NCBI RefSeq assembly: GCF_002256285.1
Contig: NZ_NKJE01000017.1
Span: 20,698 to 84,697, forward strand
Length of the DNA stretch: 64,000 nt
Reading direction: 5' to 3'
DNA from: Flavobacterium sp. BFFFF1
Lineage (GTDB): Bacteria; Bacteroidota; Bacteroidia; Flavobacteriales; Flavobacteriaceae
The position numbers were made by a program, and so were the translations under genes. Position 1 is the stretch's first letter. The number at the start of each line of letters is the position of its first letter. Below the pieces are notes generated by a model. That model was not told where the DNA came from, made no database searches, and saw nothing but the letters and a program-made list of their open reading frames with translations. Below are positions 45,167 to 53,052 of this stretch, one piece after another.

Positions 45167-45920
45167 TATCGCGCTGCTTGTTTTCGGGTGTACGGCTCAG
45201 GCACAGCAAACAAAAACACAAACACCGGCTAAGAAAGATTCCGTGACCATCACGCCAAAAAAAGAACGATACGGTGTGCGTATAGGTGTCGATTTATTCA
45301 AGCTTTCCCGGTCTGTTTACGATAGTGATTACAAGGGAATCGAGTTTGTCGGGGACTACAGGCTGACACGTAAATATTACCTCGCTGCCGAAATCGGAAA
45401 TGAGAACAAAACCACCGATGAAGACCAGATCAATTTTACAACCAAAGGAAGTTACCTGAGGTTCGGTTTCGATTACAACGCCCATGAAAACTGGCTGGAT
45501 CTCGAAAATATGATTTACGTCGGTTTGCGTTATGGCATCAGCACCTTCAGCCAAGAGCTGAACAGCTATAAGGTATACAACCCAAATCCGTATTTTAATG
45601 AGTCAACGGATGTGGGCATTGGAGATAAATACAGCGGACTGTCAGCACAATGGCTCGAAGCAGTAGTCGGCTTGAAAACACAGGTGTTTAAAAATACTTT
45701 CGTCGGATTTAGCATTCGACTGAGCACTTTAGTCGCAAACAATCAGCCAAATGGATTTGAGAACTTATACATTCCCGGTTTTAACAAGACGTATAGCGGC
45801 GATTTCGGTTTTGGCTTCAATTACACCGTTTCTTACTTCCTTCCGCTGTATAAGAAACAGGTGAAAATGGATGCCAAAAAATCGGAAAATAAAGACAGTG
45901 GCAAAAAGGCAAAAGAATAA
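45138..45920 (+). CDS. DUF6048 family outer-membrane-like protein (260 aa)
   Basis: The start at 45138 gives signal peptide MKHILRYSFSIALLVFGCTAQAQ; the longer frame from 45042 runs deep into the DUF6452 gene. The mature part is made of alternating aromatic/polar strands (YGVRIGVDLFKLSRSVY, YYLAAEIGNENK, YVGLRYGISTFS, GFGFNYTVSYFLPLYK), consistent with a small beta-barrel. Its C-terminus is a Lys-rich tail. It overlaps the upstream gene by 29 bp. Function unknown. Confidence 0.85.
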   Translation: MKHILRYSFSIALLVFGCTAQAQQTKTQTPAKKDSVTITPKKERYGVRIGVDLFKLSRSVYDSDYKGIEFVGDYRLTRKYYLAAEIGNENKTTDEDQINFTTKGSYLRFGFDYNAHENWLDLENMIYVGLRYGISTFSQELNSYKVYNPNPYFNESTDVGIGDKYSGLSAQWLEAVVGLKTQVFKNTFVGFSIRLSTLVANNQPNGFENLYIPGFNKTYSGDFGFGFNYTVSYFLPLYKKQVKMDAKKSENKDSGKKAKE

Positions 45921-45927
45921 AGTAGCC

Positions 45928-46161
45928 CTACTTAATTTCTTTTACGCCTTTAATAAAAATCCATTTCATAAAAACCTTTTCTCCTGCGCTGGTCTTTACC
46001 GATTGGAACTTCGGCGCCAGAAGACTTGCGGCTACCGCTGCAGTAACTGGTTTCATCCAACCGTCCAACTGCGTAAAAGTAACAATCAGGAAAAACATCA
46101 GCAGGTATAATGCGGCAAAACAGATAAAATTAAAAAGAAGTGCTTTTGTCGTTGGTTTCAT
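45928..46161 (-). CDS. Small membrane protein downstream of the THUMP methyltransferase (77 aa)
   Basis: Two hydrophobic segments (about 8-30 and 36-50) in 77 residues, starting MKPTTKALLFNFICFAALY. It begins 9 bp after the stop of the methyltransferase gene on the same strand, so it is probably in that operon. The stop lies 7 bp from the convergent DUF6048 gene. I recognise no family. Confidence 0.7.
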   Translation of the reverse strand: MKPTTKALLFNFICFAALYLLMFFLIVTFTQLDGWMKPVTAAVAASLLAPKFQSVKTSAGEKVFMKWIFIKGVKEIK

Positions 46162-46170
46162 ACGATTAAC

Positions 46171-47337
46171 TTATTGGTTTTCAGTTTGAAATTTTGTACG
46201 CTTGCTGCCGGCATACATTTCGTATTTAACAAGCCGTGCTTCAAGGCTTCCGTTGAACAGCTTGATTTTTCTGGAAGGTTTTAACCCCACAAATTTTAAG
46301 GCTTCCATATTGGCAGTGATGAACCAGGCATTGGTGTTTGGATAACTTTTCTTTAGCGTATCACCGATGTCCGTGTAAAAATGCTCCATCTGAATATCGA
46401 GTCTTTCGTCATAAGGCGGATTAAACACCATATGCAACGGCCCTTGATTTTCCTTTTTGGTGTCAAAGAAATTGCGGCCTTCAATCGTGATGTAATCTTC
46501 AAGATTCGCGTTCCTGATGTTGTCTTTCGCTTTCATGATGGCGGACGGCGCCTTGTCATAACCGACGATCGTATAACGAAACTCACGTACTTTCTTTAAC
46601 GACGATTCCACAATCGTATCAAAAAGGTCGTTGTCCCAGTCTGCCCACTTCTCAAACGCAAATTCCTTCCTATTGATATTGGCCGGAATGTTGCAGGCGA
46701 TCATCGCGGCCTCAGCCAGAAAAGTACCACTGCCACACATCGGGTCAAGGAAATCTCCCTGCCCCTCCCAGCCTGACAGTAAAAGTATTCCTGCAGCCAG
46801 TACTTCGTTGATCGGTGCAATATTCGTGGCGGTCCGGTAACCGCGCTGGTGGAGCGAACTGCCGGACGTATCCAACGCCACGGACACCTGGTCGTTGTGG
46901 ATGTGGATGTTAATCCTCAGGTCAGGCCGCGTTTTATCGACGCTTGGGCGTTGTCCTGCCTTTTGCCTGAATTGATCCACAATGGCATCTTTGCATTTTT
47001 GAGAAACAAACTCGGAATGGTTAAAACGATCCGAATGTACCGTCGAATCAATCACGAAAGTCTGGTCCGGATTCATGTATTTTGACCAGTTCAAGCTATA
47101 AATGCCTTTATACAGCGAATCTTCATTGGTCGCCCTGAAATGATAAATCGGCTTCAGGATTTTTAACGCAGTGCGCAGCGAAAGGTTGGCCTTATACATA
47201 AAACCTTTATCTCCCTTAAAGCTCACCATCCTTACACCTGCTTCGACTTCCTGTGCGCCAAGCATTTGAAGTTCCTTAACCAATATTTCCTCAAAACCAA
47301 AAAAGGTCTTGGCAATCATCTTAAAATTTTCTTCCAT
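46171..47337 (-). CDS. THUMP-domain RNA methyltransferase, RlmL N-terminal-like (388 aa)
   Basis: SAM-dependent guanine-N2 methyltransferase for rRNA or tRNA. The N-terminal THUMP/ferredoxin-like region (MIAKTFFGFEEILVKELQMLGAQ) binds RNA. The catalytic domain has FLDPMCGSGTFLAEAAM (SAM binding) and the (N)PPY motif FNPPYDERL. The domain order matches the N-terminal half of E. coli RlmL, which makes m2G2445 in 23S rRNA, so this is likely the Bacteroidota version. Exact position inferred from the family. Confidence 0.9.
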   Translation of the reverse strand: MEENFKMIAKTFFGFEEILVKELQMLGAQEVEAGVRMVSFKGDKGFMYKANLSLRTALKILKPIYHFRATNEDSLYKGIYSLNWSKYMNPDQTFVIDSTVHSDRFNHSEFVSQKCKDAIVDQFRQKAGQRPSVDKTRPDLRINIHIHNDQVSVALDTSGSSLHQRGYRTATNIAPINEVLAAGILLLSGWEGQGDFLDPMCGSGTFLAEAAMIACNIPANINRKEFAFEKWADWDNDLFDTIVESSLKKVREFRYTIVGYDKAPSAIMKAKDNIRNANLEDYITIEGRNFFDTKKENQGPLHMVFNPPYDERLDIQMEHFYTDIGDTLKKSYPNTNAWFITANMEALKFVGLKPSRKIKLFNGSLEARLVKYEMYAGSKRTKFQTENQ

Positions 47338-47434
47338 ATTATTTTTTCACAGCGCCTGACTTGTAAATGAGCTTTAAAACCTGAGATTAAATTCCATGTT
47401 TACCCAAATCGCGCCATGGTTGGCAAAAATAATC

Positions 47435-47442
47435 TAAATTTG
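47435..47442 (+). promoter_or_regulatory. -7 box TAAATTTG for the methyltransferase/ZIP operon
   Basis: Exact TAnnTTTG match 31 bases before the ATG at 47474. Confidence 0.5.
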
Positions 47443-47473
47443 CATTTTAACCGGACTTTACAACAAAGAATAA

Positions 47474-48235
47474 ATGCCTTCACCGCAAAATCAGCCTTCC
47501 GAAAACACCAATAAAGCAGAAAACTGGTTCGCCTCCTGGTTTGATACACCGTACTACCACATTTTATACAAAGACCGCGACAACGAAGAAGCCCGTCTTT
47601 TTATGGACAACATCACAAACTACCTGAACCTCCCCGACGATGCGAAAATCCTCGATTTGGCTTGTGGGAAAGGGCGCCATTCTTTGTATCTAAACAAATT
47701 AGGCTATGATGTGACCGGTGCTGATCTGTCCGAAAACAGCATTGCCGAAGCCAAAAAATCCGAGAATGACAAACTGCACTTCATCGTACACGATATGCGC
47801 GAAACCTGTCGTGAAAAATATGACGCGATTTTTAACCTGTTTACTAGTTTCGGCTATTTTGAAGACGACGCAGATAACCTGAAAACGCTCGTGGCCATTC
47901 GGGAAAGCTTAAACGAGTCAGGATTTGCCGTAATCGATTTTATGAATGTAACCAACGTACTGAAAAATCTGGTCCCCGAAGAAACCAAAACCATTGATGG
48001 CATTACTTTTAACATCAGGAGGTATCATCTCGACGGGCATATCATCAAGGAGATCCGCTTTGAGGACCGGGGAGAAAAATTTCATTTTACCGAAAAAGTT
48101 CAGGCGTTGTCACTCAAAGACTTTGAGCAAATGATGGAAAACTCGGGAATTTTCCTGCTCGACGTATTTGGGGATTACAAGCTCCGGAAATTTCACAATG
48201 CCGAAAGCGAACGGCTGATCATGATCTTTAAATAA
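47474..48235 (+). CDS. Class I SAM-dependent methyltransferase (253 aa)
   Basis: SAM-binding motif ILDLACGKGRHSLYLNKLG with the following acidic residue in VTGADLSENSI, and motif IV-like YDAIFNLFTSFGYF. N-terminal FASWFDTPYYHILYKDRD is shared by many Bacteroidota methyltransferases of unknown substrate. Small-molecule rather than nucleic-acid substrate is probable but not proven. The stop overlaps the start of the ZIP transporter gene by one base (TAATG), so the two are coupled. Confidence 0.88.
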   Translation: MPSPQNQPSENTNKAENWFASWFDTPYYHILYKDRDNEEARLFMDNITNYLNLPDDAKILDLACGKGRHSLYLNKLGYDVTGADLSENSIAEAKKSENDKLHFIVHDMRETCREKYDAIFNLFTSFGYFEDDADNLKTLVAIRESLNESGFAVIDFMNVTNVLKNLVPEETKTIDGITFNIRRYHLDGHIIKEIRFEDRGEKFHFTEKVQALSLKDFEQMMENSGIFLLDVFGDYKLRKFHNAESERLIMIFK

Positions 48236-48927
48236 TGAATTACCTATTTCCCCTATTAGCCGTATTGCTTGGATATGCGTTTGCCATCTTCGTGAAACCC
48301 GGGAAACGCAAAAGCCTGAAGCTGTTGTTGTCCTTCAGCGGCGCATTCTTATTGTCGCTGACGGTGATGCACCTGCTCCCTGAAGTGTATGAGGCAGACC
48401 ACCTGCAGCGGGGCGAAACCCATTCCAATACCGTTGGGATTTTTATCATGGTCGGGATATTATTCCAGATACTGCTCGAATTTTTCTCAAAAGGCGCAGA
48501 ACACGGCCACGTACACGGGCATGACGAAATGAAGCAAATGCCGTGGTCTTTGTTTTTCAGTCTTTGCCTGCACGCCTTTCTTGAAGGATTCCCTGTCGGA
48601 AGGCACGCGGACCTCGCGGTCGGGATAGCGATACACCACCTGCCCATCGCGGTAATCCTGACGCTCTTTTTCATCAACGTAAAATTAAAGAAAACCACGA
48701 TTTTTATTTTTATGGTATTATTTGCACTGATGACGCCGCTCGGAACCCTGGCATCCGCTTCATTAGAGGTGCTCAATCAGTATTACACGGAAATTACTGC
48801 CGTCGTAATCGGGATTTTGTTCCATATTTCCTCCACGATTATTTTCGAAGCAAGCGAAAACCATAAATTCAACGTCGCCAAGTTGTCGATGATCGCGCTT
48901 GGGATATTGTTCGCGTTCTTGTTGTAA
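48235..48927 (+). CDS. ZIP family metal transporter (230 aa)
   Basis: Eight hydrophobic segments are arranged as in ZIP zinc/iron importers. Metal-binding residues lie in SLCLHAFLEGFPVG (segment 4) and VGIAIHHLPIAV (segment 5), and there is a His-rich loop (EHGHVHGHDEMK) before segment 4. It is expected to bring divalent metal into the cytoplasm. In segment 5, the usual HHxPE has Ile instead of Glu. Coupled to the upstream methyltransferase gene. Confidence 0.9.
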   Translation: MNYLFPLLAVLLGYAFAIFVKPGKRKSLKLLLSFSGAFLLSLTVMHLLPEVYEADHLQRGETHSNTVGIFIMVGILFQILLEFFSKGAEHGHVHGHDEMKQMPWSLFFSLCLHAFLEGFPVGRHADLAVGIAIHHLPIAVILTLFFINVKLKKTTIFIFMVLFALMTPLGTLASASLEVLNQYYTEITAVVIGILFHISSTIIFEASENHKFNVAKLSMIALGILFAFLL

Positions 48928-48966
48928 AACCTGGATTGCAACATAGGCCTTCGCGTCGTTGCAACA

Positions 48967-49092
48967 TGCCATCACAACCGTGTCACATGCCATCGCAACC
49001 GTGTCTATTGCCATCGCAGCCGTGTCCATTGCCATCGCAACCGTGTCAACTATCATCGCAGCTGTATCGCGTGCCATGGCAGCCCCGCAACA
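48967..49092. repeat. 21-bp tandem repeat (minisatellite), six units
   Basis: Six contiguous 21-base units, starting at 48967, 48988, 49009, 49030, 49051 and 49072; the first four begin tgccatcrcarccgtgtc followed by three variable bases, the last two are more diverged. Since 21 is a multiple of three, frames stay open on both strands and yield heptapeptide repeats, but no start signals or flanking homology support a protein. There are no spacers, so this is not a CRISPR array. Confidence 0.9.
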
Positions 49093-49180
49093 TAACTTTG
49101 CGTAACGAACATATATCTTACTAAGAAAGACACCATCGCCCGTACAATCGGGGTTGAGGCTTATAAAACAACTCAGAAAT

Positions 49181-49209
49181 TGTGTTGCGCTTTAAAATAA
49201 GGCAACACA
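49181..49209. promoter_or_regulatory. Inverted repeat TGTGTTGC / GCAACACA
   Basis: An 8-bp perfect stem with a 13-base AT-rich loop in the murQ upstream region. It is not followed by a T run, so it is not a typical terminator. Confidence 0.35.
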
Positions 49210-49232
49210 CTAACCCAAATCCGGGAACCTTT

Positions 49233-49244
49233 CAGGGTACCCTG
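49233..49244. promoter_or_regulatory. 12-base palindrome CAGGGTACCCTG
   Basis: Perfect palindrome about 70 bp upstream of the murQ -33 element; a possible operator site for a dimeric regulator. Confidence 0.3.
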
Positions 49245-49311
49245 CCCCAGAACGCCTGTTTCATTTTCCTTTTTTTTTCAATAAATACAGTTTTAACAAT
49301 GGACATCACTC

Positions 49312-49340
49312 TTGATTTTAATTGTAAAATCGTAACTTTG
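49312..49340 (+). promoter_or_regulatory. Promoter of murQ
   Basis: TTG (49312-49314), an 18-bp spacer and TAACTTTG (49333-49340) match both elements of the Bacteroidota promoter at correct spacing. The start codon lies 22 bases further on. The in-frame GTG at 49342 would begin upstream of the expected transcript start. Confidence 0.7.
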
Positions 49341-49362
49341 GGTGCTGAACCATAACCTGTAT

Positions 49363-50184
49363 ATGTTGTCTTTTACCAAAACCACAGAGCAATCTTCGAA
49401 TTACAACAGCCTGGAATCGATGCCCATCGGTGAACTGTTGAAAAACATGAACCTTGAAGACAAAACCGTGCCGTATGCCGTAGAAAAAGCGCTTCCGCAG
49501 ATTGAAAGGCTGGTCACCGAATTAGTGTCCCGCATGCAACAGGGCGGCCGATTGTTTTATATCGGCGCAGGCACTTCCGGACGGCTTGGTATCGTTGATG
49601 CGTCAGAATGCCCGCCAACATTTGGCGTGCCGTTTGACCTCGTGAACGGAATCATTGCCGGAGGCGACGCCGCCATTCGCCGTGCGGTTGAAAATGCCGA
49701 AGATGATGCCACCCAGGCGTGGAAAGATCTATCAGCCATGGGAATTAAGGAGCATGACACCGTGATCGGGATCGCCGCATCGGGCACCACACCCTACGTC
49801 ATTGGCGGCCTCCAAAAATGCAACGAACACGGCATCCTGACCGGAAGCATTTGCTGCAATGCCGGCAGTCCGCTGTCGCAAACAGCAAAATATCCGATCG
49901 AAGTGATTGTGGGTCCGGAATTTGTAACCGGAAGTTCCCGCATGAAAGCAGGCACAGCACAAAAGCTCGTCCTGAATATGATTTCGACCGCCACCATGAT
50001 CCGCCTTGGCCGCGTGAAAGGCAATAAAATGGTCGACATGCAGCTCAGCAATAAAAAGCTGGTGGACCGCGGCGCCAAAATGATTGTGGATGAAACCGGC
50101 GTCACCTACGACGAAGCACTGGAATTATTGATCCAATACGGCAGCGTACGCAGCGCTGTTGACAACTACACAAGCAAAAAGTAA
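49363..50184 (+). CDS. murQ: N-acetylmuramic acid 6-phosphate etherase MurQ
   Basis: Cleaves the lactyl ether of MurNAc-6-phosphate to GlcNAc-6-phosphate and D-lactate in peptidoglycan recycling. The start at 49363 (MLSFTKTTEQSSNYNSLESMP) agrees with the promoter. SIS-domain and active-site motifs are present: YIGAGTSGRLGIVDASECPPTFG with the catalytic Glu, IIAGGDAAIRRAVENAEDD, and FVTGSSRMKAGTAQK. Length 273 fits the shorter Bacteroidota form. It heads an operon with the DUF6095, pentapeptide and DinB-like genes. No murK, nagZ or amgK is nearby. Confidence 0.95.
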   Translation: MLSFTKTTEQSSNYNSLESMPIGELLKNMNLEDKTVPYAVEKALPQIERLVTELVSRMQQGGRLFYIGAGTSGRLGIVDASECPPTFGVPFDLVNGIIAGGDAAIRRAVENAEDDATQAWKDLSAMGIKEHDTVIGIAASGTTPYVIGGLQKCNEHGILTGSICCNAGSPLSQTAKYPIEVIVGPEFVTGSSRMKAGTAQKLVLNMISTATMIRLGRVKGNKMVDMQLSNKKLVDRGAKMIVDETGVTYDEALELLIQYGSVRSAVDNYTSKK

Positions 50185-50405
50185 TGCCTGTAAACAAAGA
50201 CATCTTAAACAAAGGTTTTAAATTCCTGACTTTTGCTTTACCCTGCACCTTCATCGGTCCGGCAATAATCCACTTTGCGTTTATTAACAAACAGCAGCCA
50301 ATGTACCCGTACATCCTGGGCGTCGGGATTTTGCTGTGCTTTGGCGCCATCTTTTTAATCTTTAGGGGAATCATCACGATTATAAACAGCCTATCCGACA
50401 AATGA
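50184..50405 (+). CDS. DUF6095 family membrane protein (73 aa)
   Basis: Small protein with two membrane segments (about 12-32 and 43-65) starting MPVNKDILNKGFKFLTFALP. Its ATG overlaps the murQ stop by one base (TAATG), and its stop overlaps the next start by four (ATGA), so it is tightly coupled on both sides. DUF6095 occurs next to murQ in other Flavobacteria, which suggests a link with cell-wall recycling; function unknown. Confidence 0.85.
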   Translation: MPVNKDILNKGFKFLTFALPCTFIGPAIIHFAFINKQQPMYPYILGVGILLCFGAIFLIFRGIITIINSLSDK

Positions 50406-50977
50406 CAGAAGACCTGATTCATATCGATAAAACCTTTGAGAAGCTTGCGTTTTTTAACCAAACACTGTCGAACAGGGAGTTTGATGGCTGTATTTTCCGC
50501 AATTGTGATTTTTCCGGAAGCAATCTTTCGAATAATATATTCAGCGATTGTGAATTTCACGACTGCAACCTAGGCATGTCCAAATTACGCGGAACAGGAC
50601 TAAAAACCGTCGCTTTCACCAATTGTAAACTGCTGGGTGTGCGTTTTGACGAAGCCGATGATTTTCTTTTCAACGTCTCATTTGACAATTCGACTTTGGA
50701 TTTTGCCTCTTTCGAAAACCGGAAAATGCCAAAAACCGCTTTTATAAACTGTTCCCTGCGCGAAACCATCTTTATCGGTGCCGATCTCTCCGGTTCTGAT
50801 TTTGACCACTGCAACCTTGAACACGCCATTTTCAACGACACCAATTTGGCTTCCTGTGACTTTACCACGGCCCATCATTTCAATATTGACCCCGAATTCA
50901 ATCCGATGAAGAAAGCGAAGTTTTCGGCTGACGGTATTTTGGGGCTGCTGCAAAAATATGACATCAAAATAGTGTAA
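50402..50977 (+). CDS. Pentapeptide-repeat protein (191 aa)
   Basis: About two dozen pentapeptides of the A(D/N)LXX kind are visible, for example CIFRNCDFSGSNLSNNIFSDCEFHDCNL and similar lines, ending AIFNDTNLASCDF, which predicts a right-handed quadrilateral beta-helix. Some family members (Qnr, MfpA) mimic DNA and protect gyrase; others have no known role. This one is a soluble protein inside the murQ operon. Nothing in the sequence allows a choice of function. Confidence 0.88.
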   Translation: MTEDLIHIDKTFEKLAFFNQTLSNREFDGCIFRNCDFSGSNLSNNIFSDCEFHDCNLGMSKLRGTGLKTVAFTNCKLLGVRFDEADDFLFNVSFDNSTLDFASFENRKMPKTAFINCSLRETIFIGADLSGSDFDHCNLEHAIFNDTNLASCDFTTAHHFNIDPEFNPMKKAKFSADGILGLLQKYDIKIV

Positions 50978-50979
50978 AT

Positions 50980-51558
50980 ATGGAAACCAATGCACAATAT
51001 CTCGAAAGCGTACGTAAACAATTCCTATACTACAAAATCCTGGGAGAAAAAGCGATGGCGCAGTTGAACGACGAACAGTTGTTTGAAGCGTTCAATGAAG
51101 ATACCAACAGCATTGCACTGATTGTAAAACACCTGTCGGGAAACATGCTGTCGCGATGGACCGACTTCCTGACGACCGACGGCGAGAAGTCATGGCGGCA
51201 GCGCGATGATGAATTTGCGAATCCATATGCATCAAAATCTGAGATGATGGCCGCCTGGGACAAAGGTTGGGATTGCTTCCTAAACGCGTTAAACGGCCTG
51301 GTGCCGGAACAGCTTTCGGACATCATCTACATACGCAATGAAGGCCATACCGTAGTGGAAGCCATCAACAGGCAGTTGGCGCATTATCCGTACCATATCG
51401 GTCAAATAGTGTTTTATGCCAAACTGCTGAAGCAAGGCGAGTGGGACACGCTTTCGATCGCAAAGAATAAATCAGGCAATTACAACGACGCAAAATTCTC
51501 AAGAGAAAAAGCCATCCGGAATTTCACCGATGACGAACTCGACAAACTCAATAAATAA
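50980..51558 (+). CDS. DinB-like DUF1572 protein (192 aa)
   Basis: A four-helix-bundle protein of the DinB/YfiT superfamily. The candidate metal-binding His residues are in ALIVKHLSGNM and LAHYPYHIGQIV, the typical pattern of His residues in this family. Such proteins are putative metal-dependent thiol transferases or hydrolases (for instance bacillithiol transferases), but DUF1572 members are uncharacterised. It begins 2 bp after the pentapeptide gene and is the last gene of the murQ operon. Confidence 0.85.
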   Translation: METNAQYLESVRKQFLYYKILGEKAMAQLNDEQLFEAFNEDTNSIALIVKHLSGNMLSRWTDFLTTDGEKSWRQRDDEFANPYASKSEMMAAWDKGWDCFLNALNGLVPEQLSDIIYIRNEGHTVVEAINRQLAHYPYHIGQIVFYAKLLKQGEWDTLSIAKNKSGNYNDAKFSREKAIRNFTDDELDKLNK

Positions 51559-51665
51559 TTGACTCTAAACCCTGGCCCGGATGGTCCCGAGTTAGAAAAA
51601 CAAGGCTCCAGCCGTAGTTTTTGTTAATCAGGAATACAGCGTACAGCCGGAACAAGCTATAGAAA

Positions 51666-52043
51666 ATGAAAAAAGTATCCTTACTCCTCGCCGCGTTAAT
51701 CCTAACCGCGTGTTTTGAATCCCCTGAAAAAAAATGTACCGATTTTAAGATTGGAAAATTCCGCGTGGAACAAACCATCAATGGCAAGCGATCGGTCACC
51801 GTATTTGAGCGGAACGACAGCATTGAAGTTGAGACGTATAATGGAAAAAAAGATACCTCGTCGATTCGCTGGGTGGGCGATTGTGAATACATTTTACGCA
51901 AGAAACATCCAAAAAACAGGCAGGAAGCCATCGCAATCGACATGAAAATATTGACCACCTCGAAAAATTCTTATACCTTTGAATTCGGTGAGGTTGGTAA
52001 AAGCAAAACATTCACAGCCACGGCTGTAAAAATTACCGACTAA
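51666..52043 (+). CDS. Small lipoprotein (125 aa)
   Basis: Lipoprotein signal MKKVSLLLAALILTAC, then a ~105-residue beta-rich domain (CTDFKIGKFRVEQTINGKRS, later IRWVGDCEYILRKKHPK). Similar flavobacterial proteins have been labelled DNA topoisomerase IV in databases, as far as I recall, which cannot be right for a 125-residue lipoprotein. Expected at the inner or outer membrane; function unknown. Confidence 0.8.
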   Translation: MKKVSLLLAALILTACFESPEKKCTDFKIGKFRVEQTINGKRSVTVFERNDSIEVETYNGKKDTSSIRWVGDCEYILRKKHPKNRQEAIAIDMKILTTSKNSYTFEFGEVGKSKTFTATAVKITD

Positions 52044-52070
52044 CACGCCAATAAAATTTAATCACACTGC

Positions 52071-52865
52071 ATGGACGTTTTTTTGAATCCCAGTACCTGG
52101 ATCGCGCTATTGACATTAACTTTTCTTGAAATCGTTTTGGGGATTGACAACATCATCTTCATTTCTATTACGACCGGAAAATTACCGCCTGAAAAGCGCA
52201 AAAGAGCCACGAAAATAGGGATGTTCCTCGCCATGTTCATGCGCATCGCACTGCTTTTCGGGATCAGCCTGCTGATTGCGATGAAAGACCCGTGGTATAC
52301 AATTGACCTGAGCTGGGTCACGCTGAAAATAACCGGACAAAGCCTTATTCTGTTGCTTGGAGGATTGTTCCTATTGTATAAGAGTACGAACGAGATCCGC
52401 GAAAAAGTAGAAGAAAAAGGCCATGAGGAAAAAGAACTAAAACGCAGCGCCTCGCATTCGTTTGGAAGCGTTATCGTCCAGATCATCGTGATTGACATCG
52501 TCTTCTCTTTCGACAGTATCCTTACGGCTGTTGGGATGACGAACGGCATTGAAGGTGCCTTGTACATTATGATAACCGCCGTAATCATTTCGGTAATGAT
52601 CATGATGCAATTTGCCGTTCCTGTAGGAACATTTGTAAACAAAAATCCATCAATCCAGATCCTTGCATTGTCGTTCCTCGTGCTGATTGGTTTTATGCTC
52701 ATCATAGAAGCGGCACACCTCGCCAATGCTTCCTTCTTCGGGAACCATGTCGAAACGGTGCCAAAAGGCTACCTGTATTTTGCCATCGCATTCTCACTGC
52801 TGGTCGAATTGCTAAACATGAAAATGACCAAGAAAAGCAAACAAAGCCCCGACGAAGACGCTTAA
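52071..52865 (+). CDS. TerC family membrane protein (264 aa)
   Basis: Seven hydrophobic segments with the TerC signatures FLEIVLGIDNIIFI and IVIDIVFSFDSILTAVGMT, whose acidic residues probably bind metal. TerC proteins are linked to tellurite resistance and to Mn2+ export (the Alx/MntP-like role). No other ter genes are present, so manganese or general metal handling is the more likely job here. It starts 27 bp after the lipoprotein gene. Confidence 0.93.
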   Translation: MDVFLNPSTWIALLTLTFLEIVLGIDNIIFISITTGKLPPEKRKRATKIGMFLAMFMRIALLFGISLLIAMKDPWYTIDLSWVTLKITGQSLILLLGGLFLLYKSTNEIREKVEEKGHEEKELKRSASHSFGSVIVQIIVIDIVFSFDSILTAVGMTNGIEGALYIMITAVIISVMIMMQFAVPVGTFVNKNPSIQILALSFLVLIGFMLIIEAAHLANASFFGNHVETVPKGYLYFAIAFSLLVELLNMKMTKKSKQSPDEDA

Positions 52866-52871
52866 CGGCAT

Positions 52872-53030
52872 TGAATTACGAATTGTGAATTTTCAATTAG
52901 GAATTAGGAATTCCCGGTTGTTAATTGTAAATTCTCACTTCTTAAGTCTCCGTTCTCAATTCTAAACTCCTAATTGTTAATTATTAATTGTTAATTATTA
53001 ATTGTTAATTATTAATTATCAATTTTCCCC
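52872..53030. repeat. AT-rich intergenic repeat with 14-bp tandem units
   Basis: Three perfect copies of the 14-mer aattgttaattatt (52972-53013) and a diverged fourth, preceded by a degenerate series of aatta-type words (gaattgtgaattttc, aattaggaattagga). The array fills the space between terC and arsR and ends before the arsR promoter. No coding frame. Confidence 0.85.
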
Positions 53031-53052
53031 TCATCACTTTAAGGAGAAAACC

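Larger units (their letters stand above)
48928..49362. other. Intergenic region between ZIP and murQ genes
   Basis: This 435-bp gap holds a 21-bp minisatellite (48967-49092), a hairpin (49181-49209), a 12-base palindrome (49233-49244) and the murQ promoter (49312-49340). A further exact -7 box TAACTTTG lies at 49093-49100, directly after the minisatellite, but no gene follows it closely. I see no credible coding frame. Confidence 0.6.

Noticed and set aside
48763..49077. Minus-strand frame coding for DTVAMAM-like heptapeptides
   Set aside because: It arises because the 21-bp repeat is a multiple of three and then runs antisense into the ZIP gene; no promoter or start context supports it.
48967..49092. 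Possible CRISPR array
   Set aside because: Units are contiguous without spacers, and no cas gene is present.
48936..49124. Plus-strand frame coding for PSQPC-type heptapeptides
   Set aside because: Same repeat artefact; composition (Pro, Ser, Gln, Cys) and lack of flanking signals argue against a gene.
51666..52043. A topoisomerase-related protein
   Set aside because: Similar proteins carry that label in databases as far as I recall, but this is a 125-residue lipoprotein without any topoisomerase motif.
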